Assembly: GCF_003352465.1 (NCBI RefSeq)
Contig: NZ_CP031153.1
Location: 2,780,987 to 2,844,986 of the forward strand
DNA from: Kordia sp. SMS9
Lineage (GTDB): Bacteria; Bacteroidota; Bacteroidia; Flavobacteriales; Flavobacteriaceae
Direction of reading: 5' to 3'
Length of the DNA: 64,000 nucleotides
The notes beneath the pieces are model-generated. The model worked only from the letters and a program-made list of their open reading frames with translations, made no database searches and had not been told where the DNA came from. The position numbers and the translations under genes are program-made. This document shows positions 29,879-39,173 of this stretch, piece by piece (positions within the stretch are counted from its first letter, which is position 1; each line of letters starts with the position of its first letter).

Positions 29879-31498
29879 ATGAAAAAGTTACTCGTATTAG
29901 CAATCATAGTAATAGCCCAATTCACAGTGGCACAAACACAACACGCTTGGGTGTACTTTACGGATAAACCTAATGTAGCAACAGCGTTGGCAAATCCGAT
30001 CACAATTCTTACACAAAAAGCAATTGATCGCAAAAACAATCATGGAGTTGCTATTGACAATCGTGATGTGCCTGTGAATGAAACATACATTTCACAAGTA
30101 AAAACTCAAACAGGAATTACGGTCAAAGCAAAATCTAAATGGTTCAATTGTGTACATGTTTTAGGAACACAAACAGATATTGATAACTTACTAAATCTTT
30201 CTTTTGTAACTGCCATCGTATACGCAGATCGTTCGTTAAATATGTCAGGAAGGTCTACTACAGAAGCCTACAATTCAAGAGCAGGAGAGAAGTTTGAAAC
30301 GCTTGTCATGTTTAATTATGGCAATAGCGCAAATCAAGCGACAATGATAAAAGTTGACAAACTACATGAAATGGACTATACTGGCGAAGGTATTACGGTT
30401 GCCGTGATGGATAGTGGTTTCCCGAATGTACATACCATGTCTGCGTTTCAACGATTGCGTGACAATGGCGATTTGCTAGATGGCTACGATTTTGTAGATC
30501 GGAATCCAGATATTTACGCCTACACAGGAAACAGTCATGGAACCAATGTTTTATCGGATATGGCAGGATATTTAGATGGTCAATTTGTAGGAACAGCACC
30601 AGATGCAAGTTACTATCTGTTCAGAACGGAAGATGCGGCAAACGAAACACCTTTGGAAGAATCGTATTGGGTTGAAGCCGTGGAACGTGCCGATAGTTTA
30701 GGTGTTGACGTTGTGAATACTTCCTTAGGATATAGCGACTTTGACGATAGCCGTTACAATTATACCACTGCAGACATGGACGGAAATACAGCATTTATTA
30801 CCAGAGGTGGAAATATTGCTGTAGAAAAAGGCATGTTGATGGTAAACTCCGCTGGAAACTCTGGAAATACTTCTTGGGGTATTGTAACTGCGCCAGCAGA
30901 TGGTGACGTATTTACCATCGGAGCAGTGGATGGAAGTGGAAACTATGCTTCATTTAGTTCCAGAGGAAGAACACCAAATATTCCTGTAAAACCTGATGTA
31001 GTAGCGCATGGTGTAGGAACGTATGTGATTGCTTCTAGCGGCGGAATTACCACTTCGAACGGAACTTCATTTTCCTCTCCAATCATTGCAGGTGCGATGG
31101 CGTGTATGGTTCAAGCATTTCCAAACAAAACCAACTTAGAATTGATGCAGTTAGTGCGCGAAAGTGCTTCTATATATAGCAATCCTAACAATCAATTAGG
31201 CTACGGTATTCCGGATTTTGAAGCGGCATTCATCACCTTGTCCGAAAACGAGATTGAAAATCCTGCAACAATTCAAATCTTTCCAAATCCCGCGAAAGCG
31301 ATCGTACACATCAATTTGCCAGAAACAACACAAAATACCACGATTACATTGGGAAATTTGCTCGGAAAAACCATCAAAGTGTATACTACTACGACAAGTT
31401 CTCAACGCGTTGATGTAAGTGAACTTGCAGCAGGAATGTATTTGTTGCGTATTGAAGCAAACGGAGAAACGATCACGAAAAAAATTATAAAACAATAA
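29879..31498 (+). CDS. T9SS-secreted subtilisin-like (S8) serine protease
   Basis: 539 residues. Signal peptide MKKLLVLAIIVIAQFTVAQ, then a short propeptide-like region to about residue 140. The catalytic triad is visible: Asp 178 in VAVMDSG, His 220 in GNSHGTNV and Ser 397 in NGTSFSSPI, with the oxyanion asparagine in VNSAGNSG. The last 75 residues form a T9SS type A sorting domain (IFPNPAKAIVHINL, ELAAGMYLLRI, KKIIKQ), so it should cross the outer membrane by type IX secretion and be released or surface-attached. The next gene starts 3 nt after the stop. Confidence 0.93.
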   Translation: MKKLLVLAIIVIAQFTVAQTQHAWVYFTDKPNVATALANPITILTQKAIDRKNNHGVAIDNRDVPVNETYISQVKTQTGITVKAKSKWFNCVHVLGTQTDIDNLLNLSFVTAIVYADRSLNMSGRSTTEAYNSRAGEKFETLVMFNYGNSANQATMIKVDKLHEMDYTGEGITVAVMDSGFPNVHTMSAFQRLRDNGDLLDGYDFVDRNPDIYAYTGNSHGTNVLSDMAGYLDGQFVGTAPDASYYLFRTEDAANETPLEESYWVEAVERADSLGVDVVNTSLGYSDFDDSRYNYTTADMDGNTAFITRGGNIAVEKGMLMVNSAGNSGNTSWGIVTAPADGDVFTIGAVDGSGNYASFSSRGRTPNIPVKPDVVAHGVGTYVIASSGGITTSNGTSFSSPIIAGAMACMVQAFPNKTNLELMQLVRESASIYSNPNNQLGYGIPDFEAAFITLSENEIENPATIQIFPNPAKAIVHINLPETTQNTTITLGNLLGKTIKVYTTTTSSQRVDVSELAAGMYLLRIEANGETITKKIIKQ

Positions 31499-31501
31499 CG
31501 A

Positions 31502-32464
31502 ATGGCTTTGTTCCAACACAATAAAATCACACAATTATACAACATTCAATATCCTATCATTCAAGGCGGCATGATTTGGGCAAGCGGCTGGCGATTGGCT
31601 TCTGCGGTTAGTAATGCTGGCGGATTAGGCTTACTAGGTGCAGGTTCTATGTATCCAGATGTATTGCGTGAGCATATTCAAAAGTGTAAAAAAGCAACGA
31701 ACAAACCGTTTGGTGTAAACGTTCCGATGTTGTATCCGAATATTGAAGAAATTATGGATATTATTGTGGAAGAAGGTGTGAAAATAGTGTTTACCTCGGC
31801 GGGAAATCCGAAGACATGGACGCCATTTTTAAAAGAAAACGGAATTACCGTGACGCATGTAGTAAGCAGTTCAAAATTTGCATTAAAATCACAAGATGCT
31901 GGCGTAGATGCAGTCGTAGCAGAAGGTTTTGAAGCTGGCGGACACAACGGACGTGAGGAAACAACAACCTTAACCTTGATTCCGACCGTAAAAGAAAAGT
32001 TTACCATTCCATTGATTGCTGCTGGCGGAATCGGCTGTGGAAAAGCCATGTTAGCCGCAATGGTTTTAGGAGCAGATGGCGTGCAAGTGGGAAGTAGATT
32101 TGTGGCTACGCACGAAGCATCTTCACATATAGAATTCAAGAAAAAAGTAGTCGAAGCCAAAGAAGGAAGTACCAAATTGATGCTGAAAGAACTAGCGCCA
32201 GTTCGGTTGTTGAAAAATAAATTCTACGAAGATATTGAAGAATTATATGCGACAGGTCCGACCGTAGAGGAACTCAAAACCTTATTAGGCAGAGCGCGTG
32301 CCAAACGCGGTATGTTTGAAGGCGATTTGGTAGAAGGCGAATTGGAAATTGGGCAAGTTTCTGCGTTGATTCACGAGATAAAACCTGCAGCGACGGTGGT
32401 TGCGGAAATGATTTCGGAATTTCAAGAACGTGTAGCGTTTGTGGAATCGCTTCGTTCAATGTAA
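31502..32464 (+). CDS. NAD(P)H-dependent flavin oxidoreductase (nitronate monooxygenase family)
   Basis: 320 residues, a TIM-barrel FMN enzyme of the 2-nitropropane dioxygenase/nitronate monooxygenase family. Visible family segments are PIIQGGMIWASGWRLASAVSNAGGLG at the N-terminus (the FMN/glycine region), EGFEAGGHNG and IPLIAAGGIGCGKAMLAA (phosphate-binding), and GADGVQVGSRFVAT. Members include nitronate monooxygenase and FabK-like enoyl reductases, so the substrate is undetermined. Its ATG is 3 nt after the protease stop, implying co-transcription, although no functional link is apparent. Confidence 0.88.
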   Translation: MALFQHNKITQLYNIQYPIIQGGMIWASGWRLASAVSNAGGLGLLGAGSMYPDVLREHIQKCKKATNKPFGVNVPMLYPNIEEIMDIIVEEGVKIVFTSAGNPKTWTPFLKENGITVTHVVSSSKFALKSQDAGVDAVVAEGFEAGGHNGREETTTLTLIPTVKEKFTIPLIAAGGIGCGKAMLAAMVLGADGVQVGSRFVATHEASSHIEFKKKVVEAKEGSTKLMLKELAPVRLLKNKFYEDIEELYATGPTVEELKTLLGRARAKRGMFEGDLVEGELEIGQVSALIHEIKPAATVVAEMISEFQERVAFVESLRSM

Positions 32465-32631
32465 GGGCGGATATTTTAAAATAAAGTCACTATTTGGCAA
32501 CTATATCTTGATTGTAAGCGGGATTAATTTTAGAACTCTATAACGAGAGTCAAAAGAAAGGTACTCTTGAAAGTGCTAAGAATGCCTTGTTTTTCTTTTT
32601 GAAATTATAGGGTTGTGCAACGGTTACTATT

Positions 32632-33265
32632 GTTATCTGTGGTTTTTTTATGCAAAAATATCACTCCAAGGAAAATCAATAATTGAACTCATAATCATAA
32701 TAAACCAAAGGAAATAAAATCCAGGAACGAAAAGACCAAATACTTTACGGGCTTTAGGCTTATCAGGTCTTAAAAGAGTGTCTATATCTTCTTGCGTTAA
32801 TGTTTCCGCTTCTAATTCAGGTGGTTTAAATGAGTGCTCTTTTGCTGTTCTAAATGTTATAAAATGTCGATTGGTCAAATTCGAGTGTTCATATTTCAAC
32901 AGTCGTTTTTGCCACCAATCAACTGATTTTGCTCGCTCAATAATTGCTCCACTTAGAAAATTCAGTGTTAACAAACCTACTACTGCAATAACAGCAAATG
33001 GAATAGCAAAAGGGACTTTGTCATTTATTGTTTCGGCTGAAGCTTGTGAGTTAAACAGAACTATTCCAACTGCAATGAAAATAGATTGAGTTACAACCAT
33101 ATAATTCCGATAAGCTTGAAGAAGTGAATCTTGCCAAGTTATTCCAGCCATCAAAAATGAGGCTTGGTCATTTTCTGATTCATTCGTTTTTACATTTGTT
33201 GATTTTGTTGGCATAATTTATATTGTAATTTTATAAATCTCATTTTTCTTTAAATCACAGATAAC
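32632..33265. repeat. 10-bp inverted repeat enclosing the membrane-protein gene
   Basis: GTTATCTGTG (32632-32641) and its inverse CACAGATAAC (33256-33265) flank one gene. Outside or next to them are GGTTGTGCAACGGTTAC (32611-32627) and TATAACAGGAATTCCTATTA, with a perfect 10-bp AGGAATTCCT palindrome near 33278. Confidence 0.5.
32648..33214 (-). CDS. hypothetical membrane protein in a possible mobile cassette
   Basis: 188 residues. The N-terminus is polar (about 45 residues). A pair of transmembrane helices follows (about 48-58 and 70-92, separated by FNSQASAETINDK), then a charged cytoplasmic-type section with W/K/R-rich SVDWWQKRLLKYEHSN, and a last transmembrane segment (about 158-175, FGLFVPGFYFLWFIMIM). 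I cannot name the family. The gene is tightly enclosed by a 10-bp inverted repeat, 32632-32641 and 33256-33265, suggesting it arrived as a unit. Expression signals were not found. Confidence 0.65.
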   Translation of the reverse strand: MPTKSTNVKTNESENDQASFLMAGITWQDSLLQAYRNYMVVTQSIFIAVGIVLFNSQASAETINDKVPFAIPFAVIAVVGLLTLNFLSGAIIERAKSVDWWQKRLLKYEHSNLTNRHFITFRTAKEHSFKPPELEAETLTQEDIDTLLRPDKPKARKVFGLFVPGFYFLWFIMIMSSIIDFPWSDIFA

Positions 33266-33565
33266 GTATGTATAACAGGAATTCCTATTATCACACTAAA
33301 TTTGGTAAATAACAGGAACTTTTTTATAATAAACGTCCTCTTATTTTTTATAAATGTAAAACAAAACCCACACATACACAATGTGGTTTTCCGTAATGCC
33401 TAGATAAGTTCAGCACAAGTGCTTTCGATTTTAGATCGCTTCAATACGTCTTTGCGAGAATTTCAAGGAAATTTGCGGCAATCTGTTTCTTTCGTGTTGG
33501 TATGTTTTTTCGCGTATTATGAACTTGCCATCAAAAATCGTAATTCGTCCATCAAAAACCGGCAA
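33215..33565. other. gene-free gap of about 350 bp
   Basis: Holds the right inverted repeat (33256-33265), the AGGAATTCCT palindrome and a second AATAACAGGAAC near 33308. The 33400-33565 part is slightly less A+T rich but contains no gene I can support. Confidence 0.5.
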
Positions 33566-34873
33566 TTAATTCCCGTATTTCTCAATCAACTTTCCAGTTT
33601 CATTACCTTCTGTAGTACCATCAGCTTTGTATAGTATATAATCGAAAATGTCCGCTTGTTGTACGGTAACTTTCGCGCCAGATTTTAAGTTTTTAATGTA
33701 ATAAGGTTCGTTTTGCAAAATCCCATCAATTGTGCTGCCACGCCAACGTGTAACTTCAACCCACATCCATTCATTGCCGCCTTCATCCGTAATAAAAGGA
33801 GCTTTTAGCAATAACGTTTCTTGATCTAATCCTTCATTGAATAATGCCCGTAATTCTGGTAATTTCTCTTTCGCACGTTCACTTGCAGCCGTAATTTCGT
33901 CATTGTGACTTATATTGGTAATTTCGTCCTCAACTCCAAAAAGTTGTTTGTACACTTCACTTTCGTATGCTTGCGGATTTTTAAAGGCTTTGTTGTTAAA
34001 ATCTACTCGATATAGTTCATTTAGCGGATCACCTTCTTCCATCGGAACTGACGTATTGAAACTGATCGTTACCTTCTTTTTTGCATCGTCATTCACTGTA
34101 GACACAATGATATTTTTAAATTCTGTGTTTTGTATCGCGTCCAAATCTACAAGCAGTTTTTTGTCTTTGATTTGTGTTCTTTCTAATAGTAACTGCGCAA
34201 TGATGGTAAGGAACTCACTTGCGCTACTCACATTGGAGCAAGGAGAATCTTCAATCACCAAATCAGGCAAGCCAAAACGTTGCATTCCAAAGGTGATAGA
34301 ACGACAAAATTCATATTGTCGGTAAGAATGTAGTGTGAGTTGACGTATGGCATTTGGAATTCCATTTTCCCAAGCATCCACGCGATTTTCTTTCCATGTT
34401 TTTGGTGTAAAATACTCCCTTACTTCGCCATCGTAGATGAAAAAATCTGTATTTTTTGTTTTGTTGTATACCCAATCAAATAATTTTTTAGAGTGACCAA
34501 AAACATCTTTGGTTTCATAATACAATACGACAATAAATGCATTTTTAGAAGCTGTTAAGTTATCTTTTTGCGTTTCAGTGAAGCCTTCTGCAAAGTAGGA
34601 TAAATATTCCATATCGTGCGCAGGATAGTCTTCTTCAACATTTGTGATAGCTTCTACATACGCCATAGTTTTGTCAATTATTTCTGGTGCATCATCGACA
34701 AAACTGATACCTGGAAAAACAGTTTTTAGTTCTTTTTTGATGGTATTTTCAGTCCAAGCAGTATGTGTTGTGTAAAATCCAATCTCAGAAACTGAACCAG
34801 TTGTTTCCGTGTCATTTTGTGAAATACTTAGGAGTGAATTCAGTAAGAAAATAAAAAAGAAAAAACGTTTCAT
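33566..34873 (-). CDS. secreted protein with C-terminal DUF2314 domain
   Basis: 435 residues. An N-terminal signal peptide (MKRFFFFIFLLNSLLSISQ) makes it exported. Most of the protein is alpha/beta without a recognised motif. The C-terminal approx. 100 residues carry the DUF2314 pattern: PFITDEGGNEWMWVEVTRWRG, a DG-x-LQNEPYYIKNLKSGAKV segment and a final QADIFDYILYKADG. DUF2314 function is unknown. It stands alone, 119 nt beyond the DUF6090 gene on the same strand. Confidence 0.72.
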   Translation of the reverse strand: MKRFFFFIFLLNSLLSISQNDTETTGSVSEIGFYTTHTAWTENTIKKELKTVFPGISFVDDAPEIIDKTMAYVEAITNVEEDYPAHDMEYLSYFAEGFTETQKDNLTASKNAFIVVLYYETKDVFGHSKKLFDWVYNKTKNTDFFIYDGEVREYFTPKTWKENRVDAWENGIPNAIRQLTLHSYRQYEFCRSITFGMQRFGLPDLVIEDSPCSNVSSASEFLTIIAQLLLERTQIKDKKLLVDLDAIQNTEFKNIIVSTVNDDAKKKVTISFNTSVPMEEGDPLNELYRVDFNNKAFKNPQAYESEVYKQLFGVEDEITNISHNDEITAASERAKEKLPELRALFNEGLDQETLLLKAPFITDEGGNEWMWVEVTRWRGSTIDGILQNEPYYIKNLKSGAKVTVQQADIFDYILYKADGTTEGNETGKLIEKYGN

Positions 34874-34992
34874 GAATAATACTATTGAAAAGGTTACACG
34901 GTTAAAGATACTTTTTTACGGCTTAAAATGAAATCTTCCTTAAAAAACTGTTGTCAACTCAACGAATACAGAAAGTTTGTATGGCAAAAGTT

Positions 34993-35718
34993 TTACTTCT
35001 CTCCAAACCGTTTCTCCAATGCTTCCAACATTATTTTTGCATTGACTTTGTACGAGCTTATGAGTGCGTAGTGATTTCCGAAAGCCAATACATTATAGGC
35101 AGCAACACGCTTTCGGTAATCTTCACTCGTCGCAAAATAGGCAATCATTTCATCCGTAATTTTTCCTTGCGACCAATCTACAAACCAAGGAAATTCTTTA
35201 AAATCATTCAAATTTTCTAAGACTACGTTTTCCAAACGCTCATTGCTTTTTTGTAAGTTGGGAACATATAAGGTGTAAAACTGCGTTAAATACTCAAAAA
35301 GACTATCGTTTTCGCTGGTTCTTTGATCGGATATGTTTTTTAGAATGTCGTAGCCTTTGGTTTGAATGTTGAAAGGTTGATACAAAGTCACCAAACTGCG
35401 GGTTCTCGGGTGATCTTTAAAATTTTCAATAGTCACTTTTTTGTCAATAATTAACTCGCTTGTTTCTTGCGTTTTTTTAATGATTTTGATCAATTCTGAA
35501 GCGGTAATTGTATCTCTTTTTAGGTCGGAAGCTACAGTATGCAAGGTGTTTTCCAAATCATTTTTGGCTTTTCTGTCAGAGTTCCAATTGTTCACTTGTA
35601 ATGCGAGCAGAATTCCAATCATGACGAGGAGAATTTCCCCAATAGCATATAAAATATAATTTCTAAACTTTTTTTCTTTTAAAAGTCGCATGCGAAAAGA
35701 GCGAAAAATTTTTACCAT
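34993..35718 (-). CDS. DUF6090 family membrane protein
   Basis: 241 residues. It has the characteristic N-terminus of DUF6090: a basic head with MRLLKEKKFRNYILYAIGE, a single transmembrane segment (ILLVMIGILLALQVNNWN, about 27-44), then DRKAKNDLENTL and a long helical extracytoplasmic part. The family is common in Flavobacteriia and uncharacterised. Next upstream on the same strand are a 31-residue membrane peptide and the M23 peptidase gene, so all three may share a transcript. Confidence 0.82.
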   Translation of the reverse strand: MVKIFRSFRMRLLKEKKFRNYILYAIGEILLVMIGILLALQVNNWNSDRKAKNDLENTLHTVASDLKRDTITASELIKIIKKTQETSELIIDKKVTIENFKDHPRTRSLVTLYQPFNIQTKGYDILKNISDQRTSENDSLFEYLTQFYTLYVPNLQKSNERLENVVLENLNDFKEFPWFVDWSQGKITDEMIAYFATSEDYRKRVAAYNVLAFGNHYALISSYKVNAKIMLEALEKRFGEK

Positions 35719-35740
35719 AATCTAGGAGTGTTGATGGATG

Positions 35741-35836
35741 TTAGTCTTCAGACCTTGGATAATTTTTAAACAAACGAATGCCCAATCGTACAAAAAGTAG
35801 TACAGCAATGATAATTACGATATTTAATCCTTCCAT
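35741..35836 (-). CDS. putative 31-residue membrane microprotein
   Basis: MEGLNIVIIIAVLLFVRLGI opens it (a transmembrane-like stretch), followed by RLFKNYPRSED and TAA. It starts 5 nt after the M23 peptidase stop (35842) and ends 22 nt before the DUF6090 start, in the same direction. The single hydrophobic helix with a basic C-terminal side is typical of a real small membrane protein, but no homology evidence is available. The orientation would place the positive tail in the cytoplasm. Confidence 0.45.
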   Translation of the reverse strand: MEGLNIVIIIAVLLFVRLGIRLFKNYPRSED

Positions 35837-35841
35837 AAAAG

Positions 35842-36672
35842 TTAGTTTCGTCGTTTGTATTTTTTTCCGCGCTTTAATTTTTTTCCAACATAGCCTTCAA
35901 ATTCAATCGGAACGGAAATGTTTCCTTGGTCTTCGGTGGCTTTGTGTACGACAAAATGCAAATGTGGCATTGTGGTAAATCCTGTCATGCCCGAAATGCC
36001 AATTTTTTGTCCGCGCTGAACAATATCGCCATTTTCTACCAAAACACCCTTAAAATCCAAATGATAATAGGAAGCTGTGGTGCCATCGTCATGTTGAATG
36101 GTGACAAAGTTGGCGTAATTGGAGAACTTGCGCGTACGTCCGTGTTTTTTTGAATCTTCTTTTGTGAACACCACTTTTCCGCCACGAGCGGCATAAATAG
36201 TATCGCCAATTTTTGTTCCAAAATCAAACGCATGATACGAACGAATATGATCGTGAGAAAAGTTTCCAAAATTCCCTTGCACCAATTTTCTTTTTTTCTT
36301 GTAAGGAAGCAAATAAACATACGAATCGTTGTGTTGTACCGTACTTGGATCGCCATATCCTATCGTAAAATCAAAGTATCCGCTAGTTTTGAAACTTTTG
36401 GTGGCATCAATTTTTTTGCGAGGAATTTTTAGGTAGTTTTCTACCTTTTCCAAAGGTTGAAGCAGTAATATTTTTTGATACACAAACTCATAAGCCATAC
36501 TGTCTTTGGGACTAGTTTTCACATACATGGGCGATAGCATGTTGTTTTGGATGCTTAACACTATGGTGTCTTTTGTGGTTTGAATCGTATTTTTTTTAAT
36601 GGACACATGTTGTGCTTTACATACGGAAATACTAAAAAATAAAAGAAAAAAAATGCTTCTCATACAATTCAT
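35842..36672 (-). CDS. secreted M23 family peptidase (LytM-like)
   Basis: 276 residues. Signal peptide MRSIFFLLFFSISVCKAQ (three residues of leader precede it if the first ATG is used). The M23 zinc site is visible as SYHAFDFG (H-x-x-x-D) and MPHLHFVVHK (HLH), with the intermediate YYHLDFKG histidine. The preceding approx. 100 residues form a beta-rich N-terminal domain. Such enzymes cut peptidoglycan cross-links, or regulate amidases when degenerate; here all ligands are present. The first ATG overlaps the upstream stop as ATGA, indicating coupling to the beta-lactamase-like gene. Confidence 0.88.
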   Translation of the reverse strand: MNCMRSIFFLLFFSISVCKAQHVSIKKNTIQTTKDTIVLSIQNNMLSPMYVKTSPKDSMAYEFVYQKILLLQPLEKVENYLKIPRKKIDATKSFKTSGYFDFTIGYGDPSTVQHNDSYVYLLPYKKKRKLVQGNFGNFSHDHIRSYHAFDFGTKIGDTIYAARGGKVVFTKEDSKKHGRTRKFSNYANFVTIQHDDGTTASYYHLDFKGVLVENGDIVQRGQKIGISGMTGFTTMPHLHFVVHKATEDQGNISVPIEFEGYVGKKLKRGKKYKRRN

Positions 36673-37784
36673 AATTTATGGTTTTTATTGAGATAAAATT
36701 GATGAACTTGTCTGCCCAATTCTGCTAAAAACGGAATGCCGATTTCATCATATTCATAGGTGTCATCATTGAAAATTTGGTTTTTATTCACGTGAATTGT
36801 CGCCGTGATGGTAAACGAAATATCATTTTTGGTATCTACAATATGCGCGCAATCGGTTAAATACCCATAGGCATACCCAACTTTATTATAGATTTTAATA
36901 TGTTCGGGCATCGCTTCTTTCGTGTCGCCAAACATGAAAAATTTCACATAACTATCATAATATTCCGAATCAGTAAATCCTTGTTTTTTGGGCGTTTCAT
37001 GCATTATTTTTAGTAAAAATTCACGATCACTTTCCGTCAAATTGAATTGAGCTTTTGGATCATACTTTTCAGCACGATGCAAACGTTTCATGAGTTCATG
37101 CAGTGTGGAAATTGGCAAATAGTTTTTCTTTGAAAAATCCATCGGTTTTGTAATGAGTGAATCATTTCGGTAAAAACCGTTGCCTTTTTGCGTTTTTTCT
37201 AACGTGAGCGGAATGATTGGTCTACTTCGCATGCTCGGTTGAAAATACAGGATGCTATCTTTTTTATTAAAAGTCACTGTTTTTGTGTGAAGATTGGCTG
37301 CATCACGCGTACTCAATCGATGCACAATCTGTGAAGGATAGAATCCTTTTTCTTTCAGTTGATTGTGAATTTCTTCCTTCCCTAAAAATTCAAACAATCG
37401 ATTGTACGCTTCGTTGTCGCTTACGGCAAAAATTTTCTGGACTTCTTTGCGAATGGTCGTTTGAACCGAATCGCCTTCCACCATAAAAGCAGTTTCGCTT
37501 GTAATTGTTGGAATCCGATTCACTTTTTCCAACGCTGCCAACGCTACTGGAAATTTCACACTACTTGCAGGATAAAAATATGCAGAATCGTTCACTTGAA
37601 AGCTAAAATTAGTGCCTTCAGCATCTGTGACCATAATTTGAATTTCGTGTGCATCTAGATGTTGCATCACGTTTTGAATCTTTTCTGAATCGGCTGAAAG
37701 CGCAAACAAAATGGGATCGTCATTTTTTGTATCTTCCATACAACTCATACACACCAAAAACAATAATAAAAGTACTTTTTTCAT
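36669..37784 (-). CDS. lipoprotein serine hydrolase, class A beta-lactamase-like
   Basis: 371 residues with a lipoprotein-type signal (LLLFLVCMSC, then MED). The catalytic Ser-x-x-Lys is SSVK (Ser 74, Lys 77), and the SDN motif is at residues 122-124 (VSDNEAYNR). The usual KTG is KVG in YNKVGYAYG, an uncommon substitution. This layout fits the Beta-lactamase2 group (PF13354) of class A-like enzymes, not necessarily antibiotic-degrading. Its stop overlaps the M23 peptidase start, so the two may act together on cell-wall peptides; the link is inference. Confidence 0.82.
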   Translation of the reverse strand: MKKVLLLLFLVCMSCMEDTKNDDPILFALSADSEKIQNVMQHLDAHEIQIMVTDAEGTNFSFQVNDSAYFYPASSVKFPVALAALEKVNRIPTITSETAFMVEGDSVQTTIRKEVQKIFAVSDNEAYNRLFEFLGKEEIHNQLKEKGFYPSQIVHRLSTRDAANLHTKTVTFNKKDSILYFQPSMRSRPIIPLTLEKTQKGNGFYRNDSLITKPMDFSKKNYLPISTLHELMKRLHRAEKYDPKAQFNLTESDREFLLKIMHETPKKQGFTDSEYYDSYVKFFMFGDTKEAMPEHIKIYNKVGYAYGYLTDCAHIVDTKNDISFTITATIHVNKNQIFNDDTYEYDEIGIPFLAELGRQVHQFYLNKNHKL

Positions 37785-37852
37785 CGAACAGCTATAAATG
37801 TTTTTACAAGATACTATTTTATCTAAAGAGTTGAAATTTTTTAAAATGTTAC

Positions 37853-37886
37853 ATAAAAAAAAGTGCCTGCACTACACAGACACTTT
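37853..37886 (-). terminator. intrinsic terminator of lysA
   Basis: On the minus strand, AAAGTGTCTG pairs with CAGGCACTTT around a short loop and is followed by a T-run. Confidence 0.8.
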
Positions 37887-37910
37887 GCCAACACTTAGAT
37901 TTTCCTAAAA

Positions 37911-39155
37911 TCACACTGCTTTAGGAACACTTTTTTTCTTTTTCTGAAGCGAAAAATCAACTTCTACTTGATTGTGTAAAATATCGTCAAATGTTTCTCT
38001 TTTTCGTATCAAATGTGCTTCGTTTTGGAACCATAATACTTCCGCCGGACGGTAACGTGAATTGTAATTACTCGCCATGGAAAAGCAATACGCACCTGCA
38101 TTGTTGAACTTTAAAATATCGCCTTCGCGGATTTCACTAATTCTTCGATTGTTACCAAAGGTATCGGTTTCGCAGATGTAGCCAACGACAGAATAATACC
38201 GTTCGCGACCATTTGGATTGGAAATATTTTCGATATGATGATACGAATTGTACAACATCGGGCGAATTAAGTGATTGAAACCACTGTCGATTCCCGCAAA
38301 AACAGTTGAGGTTGTTTGTTTTACAACATTGACTTCCGCTAGAAAATAACCAGCTTCACTCACTAAAAATTTTCCTGGTTCAAAGTTGAGCGATAATTCT
38401 TTTCCGTATTCTTTACAGAAATCATTGAAACGTACGCTTAGTTTTTGTCCCAATTCTTCGATGTTGGTTTGAATGTCATCTTTTTTATACGGCACTTTAA
38501 ATCCGCTACCAAAGTCGATAAAATCTAAATTCTTAAAATTTGTTGCCGTTTTAAATAGAATTTCAGAAGCATATAAAAACACATCAATGTCTAAAATATC
38601 GCTTCCCGTATGCATGTGAATTCCGTTGATGTGCATTCCTGTCAACGCTACAATGCGCAATACGTGCGGAATTTGATGTATGGAAATTCCAAACTTTGAA
38701 TCAATATGTCCGACAGAAATGTTGTGATTTCCTCCAGCCATTACGTGCGGATTGATACGAATACATACAGGAATCGTAGGATGTTTGCTGCCAAATTGTT
38801 CTAAAATAGAAAGATTGTCAATATTTATTTTGACGCCTAATTGTGCTGCGTGTTCAATTTCTTGAAGTGATACACCATTGGGAGTGTACATGATATCCTC
38901 TGCATCAAAACCTGCAGCCAAGCCTAATTGCACTTCTTGAATGGAAACGGTGTCCAATCCCGCGCCAAGCGATTTCATTAACTTTAATATGCTCAAGTTT
39001 GACAATGCTTTTACGGCATAATGTAACTTTAATTTAGGTACAGTCTGGAAAGCGCTTGTCAATCGCTCATACTGAGACGTTATTTTTTCGGCATCGTATA
39101 CGTATGTCGGATTGCCAAATTCTTGTGCTATAGCTAGCAAATCTGATTCTTTCAT
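37911..39155 (-). CDS. lysA: diaminopimelate decarboxylase
   Basis: 414 residues. It decarboxylates meso-diaminopimelate to lysine using PLP. The PLP lysine lies in LHYAVKALSN (Lys 49). Fold-type III signatures are visible: INGIHMHTGSD, FIDFGSGFKVPY and the phosphate-binding FEPGKFLVSEAG. The active-site cysteine motif is in YICETDTFG. ATG 39155 was chosen because an upstream in-frame TTG at 39176 overlaps the -7 box. It is the gene immediately upstream of the RiPP-like peptides but faces away from them, so no functional tie is implied. Confidence 0.93.
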   Translation of the reverse strand: MKESDLLAIAQEFGNPTYVYDAEKITSQYERLTSAFQTVPKLKLHYAVKALSNLSILKLMKSLGAGLDTVSIQEVQLGLAAGFDAEDIMYTPNGVSLQEIEHAAQLGVKINIDNLSILEQFGSKHPTIPVCIRINPHVMAGGNHNISVGHIDSKFGISIHQIPHVLRIVALTGMHINGIHMHTGSDILDIDVFLYASEILFKTATNFKNLDFIDFGSGFKVPYKKDDIQTNIEELGQKLSVRFNDFCKEYGKELSLNFEPGKFLVSEAGYFLAEVNVVKQTTSTVFAGIDSGFNHLIRPMLYNSYHHIENISNPNGRERYYSVVGYICETDTFGNNRRISEIREGDILKFNNAGAYCFSMASNYNSRYRPAEVLWFQNEAHLIRKRETFDDILHNQVEVDFSLQKKKKSVPKAV

Positions 39156-39173
39156 GGTACTAATTTTCGAATT

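Noticed and set aside
36669..37784. Antibiotic-resistance beta-lactamase
   Set aside because: The SxxK and SDN motifs are present but the KTG box reads KVG, and the context is cell-wall related. The broader class A-like hydrolase call is safer.
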